Notes: generated by a model not told the origin, from the letters alone. DNA of 64,000 bases from Acinetobacter gandensis (GCF_001678755.1 NZ_LZDS01000025.1:1-64000); one strand, 5' to 3'; positions 39,686-48,863 are shown, numbered from the stretch's first letter. Numbers and translations: made by a program.

Positions 39686-39760
39686 AGGGGCGTCGCCAAG
39701 TGGTAAGGCACCGGGTTTTGATCTCGGCATCCGTTGGTTCGAATCCAGCCGCCCCTGCCA
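39686..39760 (+). tRNA. tRNA-Gln (TTG), copy 1 of 4
   Basis: A 75-nt tRNA with encoded CCA; the acceptor AGGGGCG pairs with CGCCCCT, and the anticodon loop TTTTGAT has anticodon TTG. It begins three bases after the ispE stop. Confidence 0.97.
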
Positions 39761-39798
39761 TCATTTTTCACCTGTAGATGTTATTGCTGTAAAGTTTT

Positions 39799-39873
39799 AG
39801 GGGCGTCGCCAAGTGGTAAGGCACCGGGTTTTGATCTCGGCATCCGTTGGTTCGAATCCAGCCGCCCCTGCCA
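39799..39873 (+). tRNA. tRNA-Gln (TTG), copy 2 of 4
   Basis: Identical in sequence to copy 1, 38 bases further on. Confidence 0.97.
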
Positions 39874-39903
39874 TTTAACTTCACAGTCAATTAATATCAA
39901 ATT

Positions 39904-39978
39904 AGGGGCGTCGCCAAGTGGTAAGGCACCGGGTTTTGATCTCGGCATCCGTTGGTTCGAATCCAGCCGCCCCTGCCA
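39904..39978 (+). tRNA. tRNA-Gln (TTG), copy 3 of 4
   Basis: Identical in sequence to copies 1 and 2, with a 30-base spacer. Confidence 0.97.
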
Positions 39979-40068
39979 TTTCTTCAAAAAAGACAGAGCA
40001 TAATTTACAGCGTCTTTGTTAATTCACCTTGACAAAACACAGTAAAAATATTAAAGTTCTGCCGCATT

Positions 40069-40143
40069 AGGGGCGTCGCCAAGTGGTAAGGCACCGGGTT
40101 TTGATCTCGGCATCCGTTGGTTCGAATCCAGCCGCCCCTGCCA
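40069..40143 (+). tRNA. tRNA-Gln (TTG), copy 4 of 4
   Basis: Identical to the other three, after a 90-base spacer that contains ttgaca at 40029-40034. It ends 37 bases before the prs start, with no terminator between them. Confidence 0.97.
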
Positions 40144-40180
40144 TCTAATTCCCTAATTTGCCAACCGCCAAGGGTGCTTC

Positions 40181-41134
40181 ATGCCCAATCTTGTCGTTTT
40201 TAGTGGATCTGCACATCCACAATTCGCCCAAAAAGTCGTAAGCCACCTGCACATCCCTCTAGGTGCTGCATCTATCGGTCAATTTTCTGACGGTGAAATC
40301 GCTGTTGAAATTACTGAAAATGTTCGTGGTAAAGACGTGTTCATCGTACAACCTACTTGTGCCCCAACTAACGATAACCTAATGGAAATCTTAGTGATGG
40401 CTGATGCTTTGCGTCGCGCAAGTGCTGGTCGTATTACTGCTGTAATTCCTTACTTTGGTTATGCTCGTCAAGACCGTCGTCCACGTTCAAGTCGTGTGCC
40501 GATTACTGCAAAAGTTGTAGCAGATATGCTAACAACTGTGGGTATTGACCGCGTTGTGATGATCGACCTTCACGCTGACCAAATCCAAGGTTTCTTCGAT
40601 ATTCCTGTAGACAACATCTACGGTACTCCTGCGCTTTTAGCTGATCTTCGTCAACAGTCTCATGACAACCTTATGGTTGTTTCTCCAGACGTTGGTGGTG
40701 TTGTACGTGCGCGTGCAGTTGCTAAACAAATGGGTGATATCGACCTAGCAATCATCGACAAACGCCGTCAAAAAGCCAACGAATCACAAGTAATGCACTT
40801 GATTGGTGACGTTAAAGGCCGTGACTGTGTCATTGTGGATGATATGGTGGATACAGCAGGGACATTGTGTAAAGCTGCTGATGCACTTAAAACTTTCGGT
40901 GCGCGTAAAGTTGTTGCTTATGCAACTCACCCAGTTTTATCTGGTAAAGCACTTGAAAACCTTAAAAATTCTGTGATTGATGAACTTGTTGTTACTGACA
41001 CAATTCCTCTTTCAGAAGAAGCTTTAGCACTTGGCAAGATTCGCCAAGTTTCAGTAACAAGTATGGTTGCTGAAACAATTCGTCGTATTAACAACGAAGA
41101 ATCTATTAGCGCAATGTTCGATTCTTATCTATAA
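40181..41134 (+). CDS. prs: Ribose-phosphate pyrophosphokinase
   Basis: Makes PRPP from ribose-5-phosphate and ATP for nucleotide, histidine and tryptophan synthesis. It has 317 residues. Conserved parts are [10 protein letters not shown], the flexible loop [18 protein letters not shown] (about 95-112), [12 protein letters not shown] and the PRPP-binding loop [13 protein letters not shown] (about 218-230). It follows the tRNA-Gln array without a visible terminator, so it may share the ispE-tRNA transcript. A terminator separates it from rplY. Confidence 0.97.
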   Translation: MPNLVVFSGSAHPQFAQKVVSHLHIPLGAASIGQFSDGEIAVEITENVRGKDVFIVQPTCAPTNDNLMEILVMADALRRASAGRITAVIPYFGYARQDRRPRSSRVPITAKVVADMLTTVGIDRVVMIDLHADQIQGFFDIPVDNIYGTPALLADLRQQSHDNLMVVSPDVGGVVRARAVAKQMGDIDLAIIDKRRQKANESQVMHLIGDVKGRDCVIVDDMVDTAGTLCKAADALKTFGARKVVAYATHPVLSGKALENLKNSVIDELVVTDTIPLSEEALALGKIRQVSVTSMVAETIRRINNEESISAMFDSYL

Positions 41135-41151
41135 TAGTGCGCTGAAATTCC

Positions 41152-41181
41152 AAAGCCCTGCCATTTGGCGGGGCTTTTACT
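41152..41181 (+). terminator. Terminator of prs
   Basis: The stem aagccctgcc/ggcggggctt (41153-41162 with 41167-41176, one G-U pair) ends in a T-run. Confidence 0.9.
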
Positions 41182-41233
41182 CACTAGACTGGTCGCAAGT
41201 CTAGTCATTTAAACTTAAAATAGGATGTCTATC

Positions 41234-41530
41234 ATGGCAAACTTCGTATTAAACGCAGCAGCACGTGAAGAAGCAGTACAAGGGAAAGGTGCGAGCCGCC
41301 GCCTTCGTCTTCAAGCTAAAGTTCCAGCAATCATCTATGGTGGCGAAGCAGCTCCTGTAACAGTAACTTTAGAACTACGCGAGCTTGTTAAAGCTTTAGA
41401 AAACAATGCATTCTTCGAAGAAGTTGTTGAAATCAACATCGACGGTAAAGTTGAAAGCGTTAAAATCCAAGCGTTACAACGTCACCCAGCTAAAAACACT
41501 CCAATGCACGCTGACTTTGTTCGCGCATAA
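41234..41530 (+). CDS. rplY: 50S ribosomal protein L25
   Basis: The 5S rRNA-binding protein bL25. It has 98 residues, the short form without the CTC C-terminal domain. The GKGASRRLR motif and the ALQRHPAKNTPMHADFV end are typical. I start it at ATG 41234 (MANFVLN), eight bases after AGGA; the ATG at 41225 is too close to that ribosome-binding site. It is paired with pth downstream (20 bp). Confidence 0.95.
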   Translation: MANFVLNAAAREEAVQGKGASRRLRLQAKVPAIIYGGEAAPVTVTLELRELVKALENNAFFEEVVEINIDGKVESVKIQALQRHPAKNTPMHADFVRA

Positions 41531-41550
41531 GTGTTAAATGGTGTAAATGA

Positions 41551-42126
41551 GTGAGTAAACTTTCACTGATTGTTGGTTTGGGTAACCCAGGTTCTGAGTA
41601 CGCCCAAACCCGCCATAATGCAGGCTTCTGGTTTGTTGAACGCCTTGCAGATCAATATGGCATTTCCCTCAAAGCAGACCCAAAATTCAACGGAATTAGC
41701 GGTCGCGGTAATATTGAAGGTCAAGACGTTCGTCTGCTATTACCTACAACCTTTATGAACCTTGTCGGTAAAAGTGTTGTTCCCTTCGCTAAATTCTATC
41801 AAATTGCTCCTGAAGCGATGCTCATTGCACATGATGAACTTGATATGAATCCCGGTGTCATTCGCCTAAAAACAGGTGGTGGTCACGGCGGTCATAATGG
41901 TTTACGTGATATCGTCCCGCATACAGGTCCTAATTTCCATCGTTTACGTATTGGTATTGGTCATCCTGGTTCAAAAGAACGTGTATCTGGCCATGTCTTG
42001 GGTAAAGCACCGAGTAGTGAACAAGGTTTAATGGACGATGCGATCGCACATGCATTATCACGCACGAAGTTGCTGGTAACAGGTGAGCTTCAGCAAGCCA
42101 TGAACCAAATCAATGCTTACAAATAG
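41551..42126 (+). CDS. pth: Peptidyl-tRNA hydrolase
   Basis: Releases tRNA from peptidyl-tRNAs that drop off the ribosome. It has 191 residues. Motifs are GLGNPGSEYAQTRHNAG (residues 9-25, catalytic His22), TFMN and GGGHGGHNGLRD. It starts at GTG 41551; the ATG four bases before it is in another frame and stops at once. It is co-transcribed with rplY, as in pseudomonads. Confidence 0.96.
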   Translation: MSKLSLIVGLGNPGSEYAQTRHNAGFWFVERLADQYGISLKADPKFNGISGRGNIEGQDVRLLLPTTFMNLVGKSVVPFAKFYQIAPEAMLIAHDELDMNPGVIRLKTGGGHGGHNGLRDIVPHTGPNFHRLRIGIGHPGSKERVSGHVLGKAPSSEQGLMDDAIAHALSRTKLLVTGELQQAMNQINAYK

Positions 42127-42276
42127 AACTGACTAATCCACAAATTGTTGAACAATGCTTATTGCCATCTTGTTCATTTCAGAGCAAAATGCGCTTGCAT
42201 TTGACTGCTTATCCAGCATTCATAGATTGTTCCACCATAAGATCACAATCTTAGGTCCACTAAGGAGACGCTAGCC

Positions 42277-42657
42277 ATGCTATCTCGTTTATTAAAAGCT
42301 AAAATCCACCGTTGTGTCGTTACACAAGCAGAATTACATTATGAAGGTTCTTGTGCGATTGACGGTATTCTCCTAGATTTAGCCGGTATCCGCGAATATG
42401 AAGAAATTCATATGTGGAACGTGACTAATGGTAAGCGTTTTACGACTTATGCAATTCGTGGTGAAGAAGGTTCAGGCATCATTTCTGTTAATGGTGGCGC
42501 TGCACTGCAAGCTGATGTTGGTGACTTAATGATTATTGCGACTTTTGGTGATTTCACTGAAGCGGAAGCAAATGCACACAAACCTCGTTTAGTCTATGCA
42601 AATCCAAATAATACTGTGAATCACACAGCAAACTGCATTCCAGTTCAAGTTGCATAA
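42277..42657 (+). CDS. panD: Aspartate 1-decarboxylase
   Basis: Makes beta-alanine for pantothenate and coenzyme A. It is a pyruvoyl enzyme of 126 residues: the proenzyme cleaves itself between Gly24 and Ser25 in YEGSCAID. Other family features are Lys9, Tyr22 and the NGAAL-like VNGGAALQ segment. It has a strong AAGGAG ribosome-binding site. It is monocistronic, with a terminator; coaD, also in the CoA pathway, is 15 kb away. Confidence 0.97.
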   Translation: MLSRLLKAKIHRCVVTQAELHYEGSCAIDGILLDLAGIREYEEIHMWNVTNGKRFTTYAIRGEEGSGIISVNGGAALQADVGDLMIIATFGDFTEAEANAHKPRLVYANPNNTVNHTANCIPVQVA

Positions 42658-42674
42658 ACAAATTTAAAGATTCA

Positions 42675-42704
42675 AAAAAGCCTGCCGATTTGCAGGCTTT
42701 TTTT
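42675..42704 (+). terminator. Terminator of panD
   Basis: The stem aagcctgc/gcaggctt (42678-42685 with 42692-42699) has a 6-nt loop and is followed by a T-run. Confidence 0.92.
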
Positions 42705-42774
42705 ATGGCTAGAAAAATTGGCTTTTATTCGTTTAAATCAGTAGCCAATACCTTTTTGCTAAAATAATTTTTAA

Positions 42775-43395
42775 TCAATTTACCAATGTCGCTTTCGATC
42801 CTTTCCACCACGCTTGTTTTTGTTCACAGTCAAATGCTTGTAAATTTTCTCCCACTAAGCCCACCAATAAAGGCTGACCATTTTTTTTCACTTTAAGTGC
42901 CGCATATTGAGCATCGCGATAACATGCCTCCAATCCTTCAGCAAATAAATAACTTCGTGCTGCTGGATATAGCCCATCAAAAGTATTTTCAGAATTTTTG
43001 AGTATGAGCTTTGTCGATGAATTTGGATACATCGTTAATACGTCTGGATTAAAACTAGTACGAATGACCCGATGCTGCGCATCGAGCTGTACATAACTCA
43101 ATATACTTGCTTGATCAATAAAATATTCACGTTCTAAATTTTCAGTTGTTCTATCTTGAGCAATCTGCACATCTGTTGATGTTGCTTGAGGTGGTTTGCC
43201 TCCAAAATACAAATCGTAGTTTAGCGCCATATAATCCCCTTGAATCAATGAACGCGGATCGACCGGTTGGAGTTTCACATAAATATGATCACTATGAGCC
43301 AAATGCCACTCATGTCGTGCAATCATCAGTCCAAATAGAATAATACTGAGAGTGGCTAAAACAAGTGGAAGCATTTTTTGCATGGGCATTTTCAT
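42775..43395 (-). CDS. GDYxxLxY-motif membrane-anchored protein
   Basis: A protein of 206 residues: an N-terminal membrane anchor (about 8-25), then an extracytoplasmic domain with the diagnostic GDYMALNY motif at about 53-60. This family is regularly encoded next to DUF2157/DUF4401 membrane proteins, as here. I start it at ATG 43395, which overlaps the TAA stop of the upstream gene by one base (TAATG), so translation is coupled. The longer open frame to 43527 is an overlap artefact. The function is unknown. Confidence 0.85.
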   Translation of the reverse strand: MKMPMQKMLPLVLATLSIILFGLMIARHEWHLAHSDHIYVKLQPVDPRSLIQGDYMALNYDLYFGGKPPQATSTDVQIAQDRTTENLEREYFIDQASILSYVQLDAQHRVIRTSFNPDVLTMYPNSSTKLILKNSENTFDGLYPAARSYLFAEGLEACYRDAQYAALKVKKNGQPLLVGLVGENLQAFDCEQKQAWWKGSKATLVN

Positions 43396-45236
43396 TATGC
43401 TCCTCCTACTTGCTTTACATTTACCTTTGACAGTACCCATGTGATACCTAGCAGCAATACACCTGATAGCAGAATGGTGAGACTTTTTAATAAAAAACTG
43501 AGCCCTAAGTTGTAATACAGCATCCATAAACTAAAAATGAACAACACAATGCTTAGCGCTTTGACTAATGTTTGTTGATAAACCTGTGCCCAAGATATGA
43601 GAACCAATAATAAGAAAATTTCAAAGTAGCCCAGCGCAATGAGCACCATACCCAATAACAATAAAAGCCATTTTTCTCCCCCCAGATACTTTTGATCATA
43701 TGTGATGTATAGGCAGAGCCAAATTACAGGTAAGATATAAACAATAAATAGGAAAGCAACAGGACTATTTGATTGTTCAAAATAAAGAAAATTATTTGAC
43801 AAGGTCTGCAAAACGACACTCGCCAAGACAATAAATAACATCCATAACACAACGGTTTTGCGATACATTGATTGCAGCCAATATGCTGCAGTTATGAGCA
43901 AGATAATCAGTAGCAGATGGTTTAAACCTGTTACAGCTAAAAAGAGGTTTTCTTCAGCCTGGATCAAATCGCCAAAGCAAATGGTCGCCACAGCGAGACC
44001 ATATCCTGCAATCAGTTGAATGAGTGCAATAAACCAATGCATACGACTCGATAGACACAGTAATATAAATCCAATTTGCAGGATTAAAATAAAGGCAATA
44101 CTCTGCGTCAGCATCTCGCTATGAATTAATACCGCAGACTGTCCACAAACCCATAAACAATATGCAAATTGGCGACTAAAAATACTTTGCGCACGTCGAA
44201 TAAGCCACCAAGCTATAGTAATGAAGATCAAACCCATTACAATGGAAAATGCTTTCCAATAAGTCAGCAATAGACTTGATAAAATAATGCCTGCGAGCCA
44301 TGCACCAATCGCTAATGGAATAACAGCAAATTTAGTTTGTGGCAGGAACTTCATCAGCGCCAAACTAATTACGGCAAACCAAGCAAAAATAAGCAACGCC
44401 AAAACCAGTATTCCAACAATCGAATCCGACAAAATATGTTCAGCCCATTGGAATATCAAAATACTAAAACTGGCTGCCAAACCTGCGGCTTGTAAACTGG
44501 TTTCTAATGCGCGATGTTGCAGATAAAAATAGAGGATCAGATAAATCGGTAGCACGATTGAAAGCAGCAAATACTGCCATTGATATTGTTCAACACCATT
44601 GCCGCAAAATAGAAACATGCTATACATCGACATTACTGTGACAAATGCAATAAATAGAAAGCGCAATGCTGAATAATATTTCAAACTGAACGTAAGAAAG
44701 AACGCCGTCAAAACATTCATACACAGCAAATACAATAATGAATGTTCTGACATTAAATAGCTTTGTTTAAAATACAAAAATAAAGCCAATTGACTGACGA
44801 TACACAGCAGCGCAAAAACACCTATATTGGGTCGATAGAGCCAAGGCAAAAGTAGCAATGCCCAAACCAAAAACAGCAAATAACTATCCGCACCTGTTTG
44901 ATAGACCTGTCCAATCACAGCGAGACTTAAGCCAAGGAATAACCCGCTCAAAGCATCAAGACTTTGCCGTATCCATGTATGTTTAGTTAAATACACACTC
45001 GCAGCAGCGCTTAAAACCAGTAGTAAGATGGGTATCGCCAATTGAATGAATTTTGGCAGCATCAACCAATTTGCCGCAACTAAATACAGAAAACTCGCAG
45101 CAATCAACGCTAGACCAATCACTTGCAAATACTGAATAACCTGTACGTGTCGGAACAACCGCGTAGAGAATTCATGTTTAGGTTTAGAACTGTGCAGATT
45201 TAAATTTTGCTGCTGAGCATTATTGTGTGCAGTCAT
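43395..45236 (-). CDS. DUF2157/DUF4401 polytopic membrane protein
   Basis: A protein of 613 residues with about 18-20 membrane helices. The N-terminal part (about 40-180) is DUF2157-like, with QYLQVIGLALIAASFLY, and the C-terminal part (about 290-600) is DUF4401-like, so the two domains often found in separate genes are fused. It is translationally coupled to the GDYxxLxY gene. No transport or enzyme function is known for the set; a role in the cell envelope is a guess from topology. Confidence 0.85.
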   Translation of the reverse strand: MTAHNNAQQQNLNLHSSKPKHEFSTRLFRHVQVIQYLQVIGLALIAASFLYLVAANWLMLPKFIQLAIPILLLVLSAAASVYLTKHTWIRQSLDALSGLFLGLSLAVIGQVYQTGADSYLLFLVWALLLLPWLYRPNIGVFALLCIVSQLALFLYFKQSYLMSEHSLLYLLCMNVLTAFFLTFSLKYYSALRFLFIAFVTVMSMYSMFLFCGNGVEQYQWQYLLLSIVLPIYLILYFYLQHRALETSLQAAGLAASFSILIFQWAEHILSDSIVGILVLALLIFAWFAVISLALMKFLPQTKFAVIPLAIGAWLAGIILSSLLLTYWKAFSIVMGLIFITIAWWLIRRAQSIFSRQFAYCLWVCGQSAVLIHSEMLTQSIAFILILQIGFILLCLSSRMHWFIALIQLIAGYGLAVATICFGDLIQAEENLFLAVTGLNHLLLIILLITAAYWLQSMYRKTVVLWMLFIVLASVVLQTLSNNFLYFEQSNSPVAFLFIVYILPVIWLCLYITYDQKYLGGEKWLLLLLGMVLIALGYFEIFLLLVLISWAQVYQQTLVKALSIVLFIFSLWMLYYNLGLSFLLKSLTILLSGVLLLGITWVLSKVNVKQVGGA

Positions 45237-45408
45237 TTTTTATCATTATGAAATCACTGTTGATTTATCGGGAAGATAACATGCTTTGCTGCAGTTAATG
45301 AAAATGCTTACAAATCCAATCATTGAATTTATTTATCTAAAATTTTGCAAAGGATTCGGAGTATTAACACCCTATTCAGCCTAGAACAGGTCTATAATCA
45401 TTTCACAT

Positions 45409-45557
45409 CGCTTCAGGGCGGGGTGTAATTCCCCACCGGTGGTAAATTTGATTGATATATGCCAAATCAAAAAGCCCACGAGCGGATCATTTCATTATGA
45501 TTCGCAGATCAGGTGCAAAACCTGAGCCGACGGTATAGTCCGGATGAAAGAAGACGA
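45409..45557 (+). promoter_or_regulatory. FMN riboswitch (RFN element)
   Basis: The conserved parts are present in order: CTTCAGGGCGGGGTG, ATTCCCCACCGGTGG, AGCCCACGAGCG, GATCAGGTG..AACCTGAGCCGACGG and TATAGTCCGGATGAAAGAAG. A TATAAT -10 at 45393-45398 would start the RNA just before it. About 105 nt follow before ribB, without a T-run hairpin, so control of translation is more likely than of termination. Confidence 0.95.
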
Positions 45558-45662
45558 CGTCACATCTCTATATCATTGATCATTTTCAATATATATCGTA
45601 ACGCCACTATTTCACATGTCCTGAAATGTTCAATCGTATCTAATATTTACGCGAGCGTTTCA

Positions 45663-46322
45663 ATGTCTAGTTTAATTCAACCCGAAATTTTCTTTTCTGC
45701 CCTTCCACCCGCAGAGCAACGTATGTTGCAAGCCTTAGAAGATATCCGTCAAGGCAAACCTGTACTTGTGATGGATGACTTTGACCGTGAAAACGAAGCC
45801 GACCTGATTGTGGCAGCTGAAACCCTCACCGTTGAAACCATGGCACGTATGATCCGTGATGGTTCTGGCATTGTATGCCTTTGCTTAACCGACGCCCATG
45901 CCAATCATCTAGCATTACCACCAATGGTGACTGACAATTCAAGCCAATTCAAAACTGCATTTACAGTAACAATTGAAGCAGCTGAAGGTGTAACAACAGG
46001 GGTCTCAGCGAAAGATCGCACCACAACGATTAAAGCTGCAATTAAAGACGGTGTCGTTGCAAGTGACCTAAATCGCCCTGGTCATGTATTTCCTCTTCGA
46101 GCTCGTGAAGGTGGCGTGTTGACGCGTCGTGGTCACACCGAAGGCACAATTGATTTAGCCCGTTTAGCCGGCTTAAAACCTGCTGGCGTACTCTGTGAAT
46201 TAACCAATCCGGACGGAACCATGGCGAATGGTATTCAAGTTTTGGCTTATGCTCAAACCCATCACCTTACAGTGATCACCATTGAAGAAATTGTGCAGTA
46301 TCGCTTAAAACATAATATTTAA
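45663..46322 (+). CDS. ribB: 3,4-dihydroxy-2-butanone 4-phosphate synthase
   Basis: Makes the four-carbon unit of riboflavin from ribulose-5-phosphate. It has 219 residues, a stand-alone RibB without the GTP cyclohydrolase II domain. Motifs are [11 protein letters not shown] (about 36-46), [13 protein letters not shown] and [21 protein letters not shown] start it at ATG 45663; a longer frame runs into the riboswitch and is not coding. FMN controls it through the riboswitch. The other rib genes are not nearby. Confidence 0.96.
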   Translation: MSSLIQPEIFFSALPPAEQRMLQALEDIRQGKPVLVMDDFDRENEADLIVAAETLTVETMARMIRDGSGIVCLCLTDAHANHLALPPMVTDNSSQFKTAFTVTIEAAEGVTTGVSAKDRTTTIKAAIKDGVVASDLNRPGHVFPLRAREGGVLTRRGHTEGTIDLARLAGLKPAGVLCELTNPDGTMANGIQVLAYAQTHHLTVITIEEIVQYRLKHNI

Positions 46323-46344
46323 AATAACCTCAACGGCTACTTAG

Positions 46345-46375
46345 CAGGTCTATTTAAATAGGCCTGTTCTTCATT
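46345..46375 (+). terminator. Terminator of ribB
   Basis: The near-perfect inverted repeat caggtctat/ataggcctg (46345-46353 with 46358-46366, one G-U pair) is followed by ttcttcatttt. It lies between ribB and the convergent LysE gene. Confidence 0.7.
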
Positions 46376-46381
46376 TTAAAT

Positions 46382-46996
46382 TTAGAGTTTTAAGGTTGTA
46401 AAAATGCCATATAGAGCAACCAATATCAATATCACACCACAGGCTGCCAAAAGCTTTGAATACAAGCGTGATTTAGACAGCTTTTGAAAAGACAAGTACA
46501 CCACAGACAACGTCGCGAAATCTAAAACAATCCAAGTCAAGGTCAGCATCGTTAAACTCAGATTCATATCCGGCGTTATATTCACAAACTGTGGGAAAAA
46601 TGAGGCGAAAAAAATAATATCTTTAGGATTGGAAATACCGACCAAAAATCCCTGCTTAAACCCGCCATTCACTGCATGTAAAGGTAGGTCAGCATCCATC
46701 GAAGATTTATCAAAGACTTCTTTTAAAATACCGAGTCCAATATAAGCAATATATAGGCAACCGAATATTTTGATCAGACTTAACCACTGTTCATTAATAT
46801 TTAGCATGCCTTTTAAGATCAGCACCGACAGTAAAATCAACACTAAGGAAGCAAGATTCGTCCCAAATATTGTTTGTAATGCTTTTTTATAGCCCCCTTT
46901 TAAGCCTGCACTTGCAACTAAAAGCATGACAGGTCCAGGTGTTGCAATCATCACGATGACTGCCACACAATATAAAAAGTACTCCGAATAATTCAA
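46382..46996 (-). CDS. LysE/RhtB-family amino-acid exporter
   Basis: An inner-membrane exporter of 204 residues with about six helices. The N-terminal block MIATPGPVMLLVASAGLKGGYKKAL (16-40) and GFLVGISNPKDIIFFASFFPQF (about 115-136) are typical of the family, which exports lysine, threonine, homoserine or other amino acids. The substrate cannot be told from sequence. No Lrp/LysG-type regulator is next to it. It is monocistronic. Confidence 0.88.
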   Translation of the reverse strand: MNYSEYFLYCVAVIVMIATPGPVMLLVASAGLKGGYKKALQTIFGTNLASLVLILLSVLILKGMLNINEQWLSLIKIFGCLYIAYIGLGILKEVFDKSSMDADLPLHAVNGGFKQGFLVGISNPKDIIFFASFFPQFVNITPDMNLSLTMLTLTWIVLDFATLSVVYLSFQKLSKSRLYSKLLAACGVILILVALYGIFTTLKL

Positions 46997-47042
46997 GCTG
47001 AGATTCCTTCACTTATTTTTTTACACCACGATAAATTTCATA

Positions 47043-47069
47043 CATAAAAAAAAGAGGACTTAGTCCTCT
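47043..47069 (-). terminator. Terminator formed by the last codons of the DUF1289 gene
   Basis: The stem agaggac/gtcctct (47053-47059 with 47063-47069) has a 3-nt loop (47060-47062) that is exactly the TAA stop codon on the minus strand. An eight-T run follows (the A-run at 47046-47053). Confidence 0.88.
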
Positions 47070-47548
47070 TCTTCGATACTATGCAATAAATGCAAACTGA
47101 TGCCATCTGCCCGTAAAAAGGCCAAATCATAACTGGCAGTCGCAAGTGCCAATACACGGCGCTCAAATTCATCCCATAACGGGCGAACATCTTTATAATG
47201 AATGCCTAGACCACTTTCATCGGTAAAATGACGATTTTTTTCGCATAGCTTCAAAGCATGATAAAGTTTGCGACCTTTCGTGGCATCTGGGCGTAAACGC
47301 ACACGTTTCGACAGCACAAAAGCCTCAACATGTACAACATTCGCCATGGGCAACATTGGAATTAAAATTTGATCAAGTTGAGCATCAAGCCGACGCCAAA
47401 TAGCGCTATGTTGTTCAGGGGTATAGGTATTCCATCGAATCACTTCATGATTAAATCGACGACAACCACGACAAACTGAATCACCAAATACCGTCGAGCA
47501 GCGCCCTGCACACGGGGTTAATGAGGCAATTCGACGATCAATACTCAA
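47060..47548 (-). CDS. DUF1289-family protein with Cys cluster
   Basis: A protein of 162 residues. The N-terminal DUF1289 motif, TPCAGRCSTVFGDSVCRGCRRF (four Cys, presumed metal-binding) then HEVIRWNTYTPEQHSAIWRRL, is at about 9-50; the rest is a longer C-terminal extension than in small DUF1289 proteins. I start it at TTG 47548, six bases after GGAG; the open frame to 47608 gives an ATG without a ribosome-binding site. The function is unknown. It is divergent from trhO. The stop codon lies in the terminator loop. Confidence 0.78.
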   Translation of the reverse strand: MSIDRRIASLTPCAGRCSTVFGDSVCRGCRRFNHEVIRWNTYTPEQHSAIWRRLDAQLDQILIPMLPMANVVHVEAFVLSKRVRLRPDATKGRKLYHALKLCEKNRHFTDESGLGIHYKDVRPLWDEFERRVLALATASYDLAFLRADGISLHLLHSIEEED

Positions 47549-47737
47549 AACAAACTCCACAACATCACAAAGACTGCGTAATATGACCAACAGCGCATGA
47601 CTATACACGCTAAAACTGTTGAATTGAAGCCACGTGAATATCGTATTTTAAAAGCCTGCAAGTCACTCGCAAATTCATGTAATTCACGATAGAATACGCC
47701 CCTTAATTTTTCCTGTTTTATTACTTTGGAGTACTCC

Positions 47738-48670
47738 ATGAACGCTACTGTAGAACAGCTTGCACCTGTAGAACAGCAAGCGACCTCTGGTTGGGTTGTT
47801 GCCGCACTTTATCAATTCAAAGAAGTTCAAGATCCTGCTGATCTTCAGCAACGTCTTTTAGACTTGGTAAAAACCATCAACCTATGCGGTACTCTAATTG
47901 TGGCAGGTGAAGGCATTAACGGAACGGTTGCAGGTGATCGTAAATCCGTTGATGTGATCAAACAATTCCTTCTTGATGAAGGTTTTACGACAATGGAATA
48001 TAAAGAATCACATAGTGACGACAAACCATTCCGTAAAATGAAAATCAAATTGAAGAAAGAAATTGTGACTTTGGGCGTGGAAGTTAAGCCTCGCGATTTA
48101 GTCGGTCACTATCTTGATCCTAAAGAATGGAATGAACTGATTGCACGTGATGACGTGATTCTAATTGATACACGTAACGACTACGAATACAAAGCAGGTA
48201 CCTTTAAGGGTGCAATTGACCCGAAAACTGAAACTTTCCGTGAATTCCCTGACTATGTGAAAAAAGAACTTGAGCAGCACAAAGATAAGAAAATTGCGAT
48301 GTTTTGTACGGGTGGTATTCGTTGTGAAAAATCAACTTCATTGCTTTTGCAAGAAGGCTTCAATGAAGTCTATCACCTCAAAGGCGGCGTACTTAAATAC
48401 TTAGAAGAAACCCCTGTTGAAGAAAGCATGTGGGAAGGCGAATGTTTCGTATTTGATGGACGTACCGCTGTGACGCACGGTATGGAAGAAGGCGAAAATA
48501 TTAAATGTCACGCATGTGGTTGGCCACTCCTTCCTGCTGAAGTTGAACTACCAAGCTATGAACACGGGGTTTCATGCAAATACTGTATTGATAAAACATC
48601 TGAGCAGCAAAAAGCTGGCTTCCGTATGCGCCAATCACAAATTGTTGCGGCAAAACGTAAACGCCTCTAA
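47738..48670 (+). CDS. trhO: tRNA uridine(34) hydroxylase
   Basis: A rhodanese-family enzyme (YceA) that hydroxylates U34 of certain tRNAs on the way to 5-methoxyuridine or cmo5U. It has 310 residues: an N-terminal acylphosphatase-like domain with GEGINGTVAG, then a rhodanese domain with DTRNDYEY and the active-site CTGGIRCEKS, and a C-terminal Cys-rich segment. I start it at ATG 47738, eight bases after GGAG, not the ATG 12 bases earlier. It is followed by a terminator. Confidence 0.94.
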   Translation: MNATVEQLAPVEQQATSGWVVAALYQFKEVQDPADLQQRLLDLVKTINLCGTLIVAGEGINGTVAGDRKSVDVIKQFLLDEGFTTMEYKESHSDDKPFRKMKIKLKKEIVTLGVEVKPRDLVGHYLDPKEWNELIARDDVILIDTRNDYEYKAGTFKGAIDPKTETFREFPDYVKKELEQHKDKKIAMFCTGGIRCEKSTSLLLQEGFNEVYHLKGGVLKYLEETPVEESMWEGECFVFDGRTAVTHGMEEGENIKCHACGWPLLPAEVELPSYEHGVSCKYCIDKTSEQQKAGFRMRQSQIVAAKRKRL

Positions 48671-48692
48671 TTTTTAATTGTAAATTTTTAAT

Positions 48693-48722
48693 AAAAAAGC
48701 CCTTTTCTAAGGGCTTTTTTTT
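48693..48722 (+). terminator. Terminator of trhO
   Basis: The stem aaaagccctt/aagggctttt (48696-48705 with 48709-48718) has a tct loop and is followed by a T-run. Confidence 0.92.
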
Positions 48723-48863
48723 ACGCAAGTTAAACAATTTTAAAATTTCGCGACAATTTCACAGATTCTGGGTATATACCTGCTGCATTTAACAATTATA
48801 AGCTAATCCTAATCATTAAGTTCGACTAACAAATACAACTAGATACTTGAAAAGGATACTAAT

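Noticed and set aside
39734..40003. Open reading frame repeating a 34-residue block, plus its antisense partner at 39570-39987
   Set aside because: It is produced by the near-periodic tRNA-Gln genes; both strands of a tRNA array can stay open by chance.
45513..45662. N-terminal extension of RibB
   Set aside because: It overlaps the FMN riboswitch, and RibB homologues begin at about the MSSLIQP segment.
47545..47739. Minus-strand 64-codon frame between DUF1289 and trhO
   Set aside because: It covers the divergent promoter region and the trhO ribosome-binding site; the composition is not protein-like.
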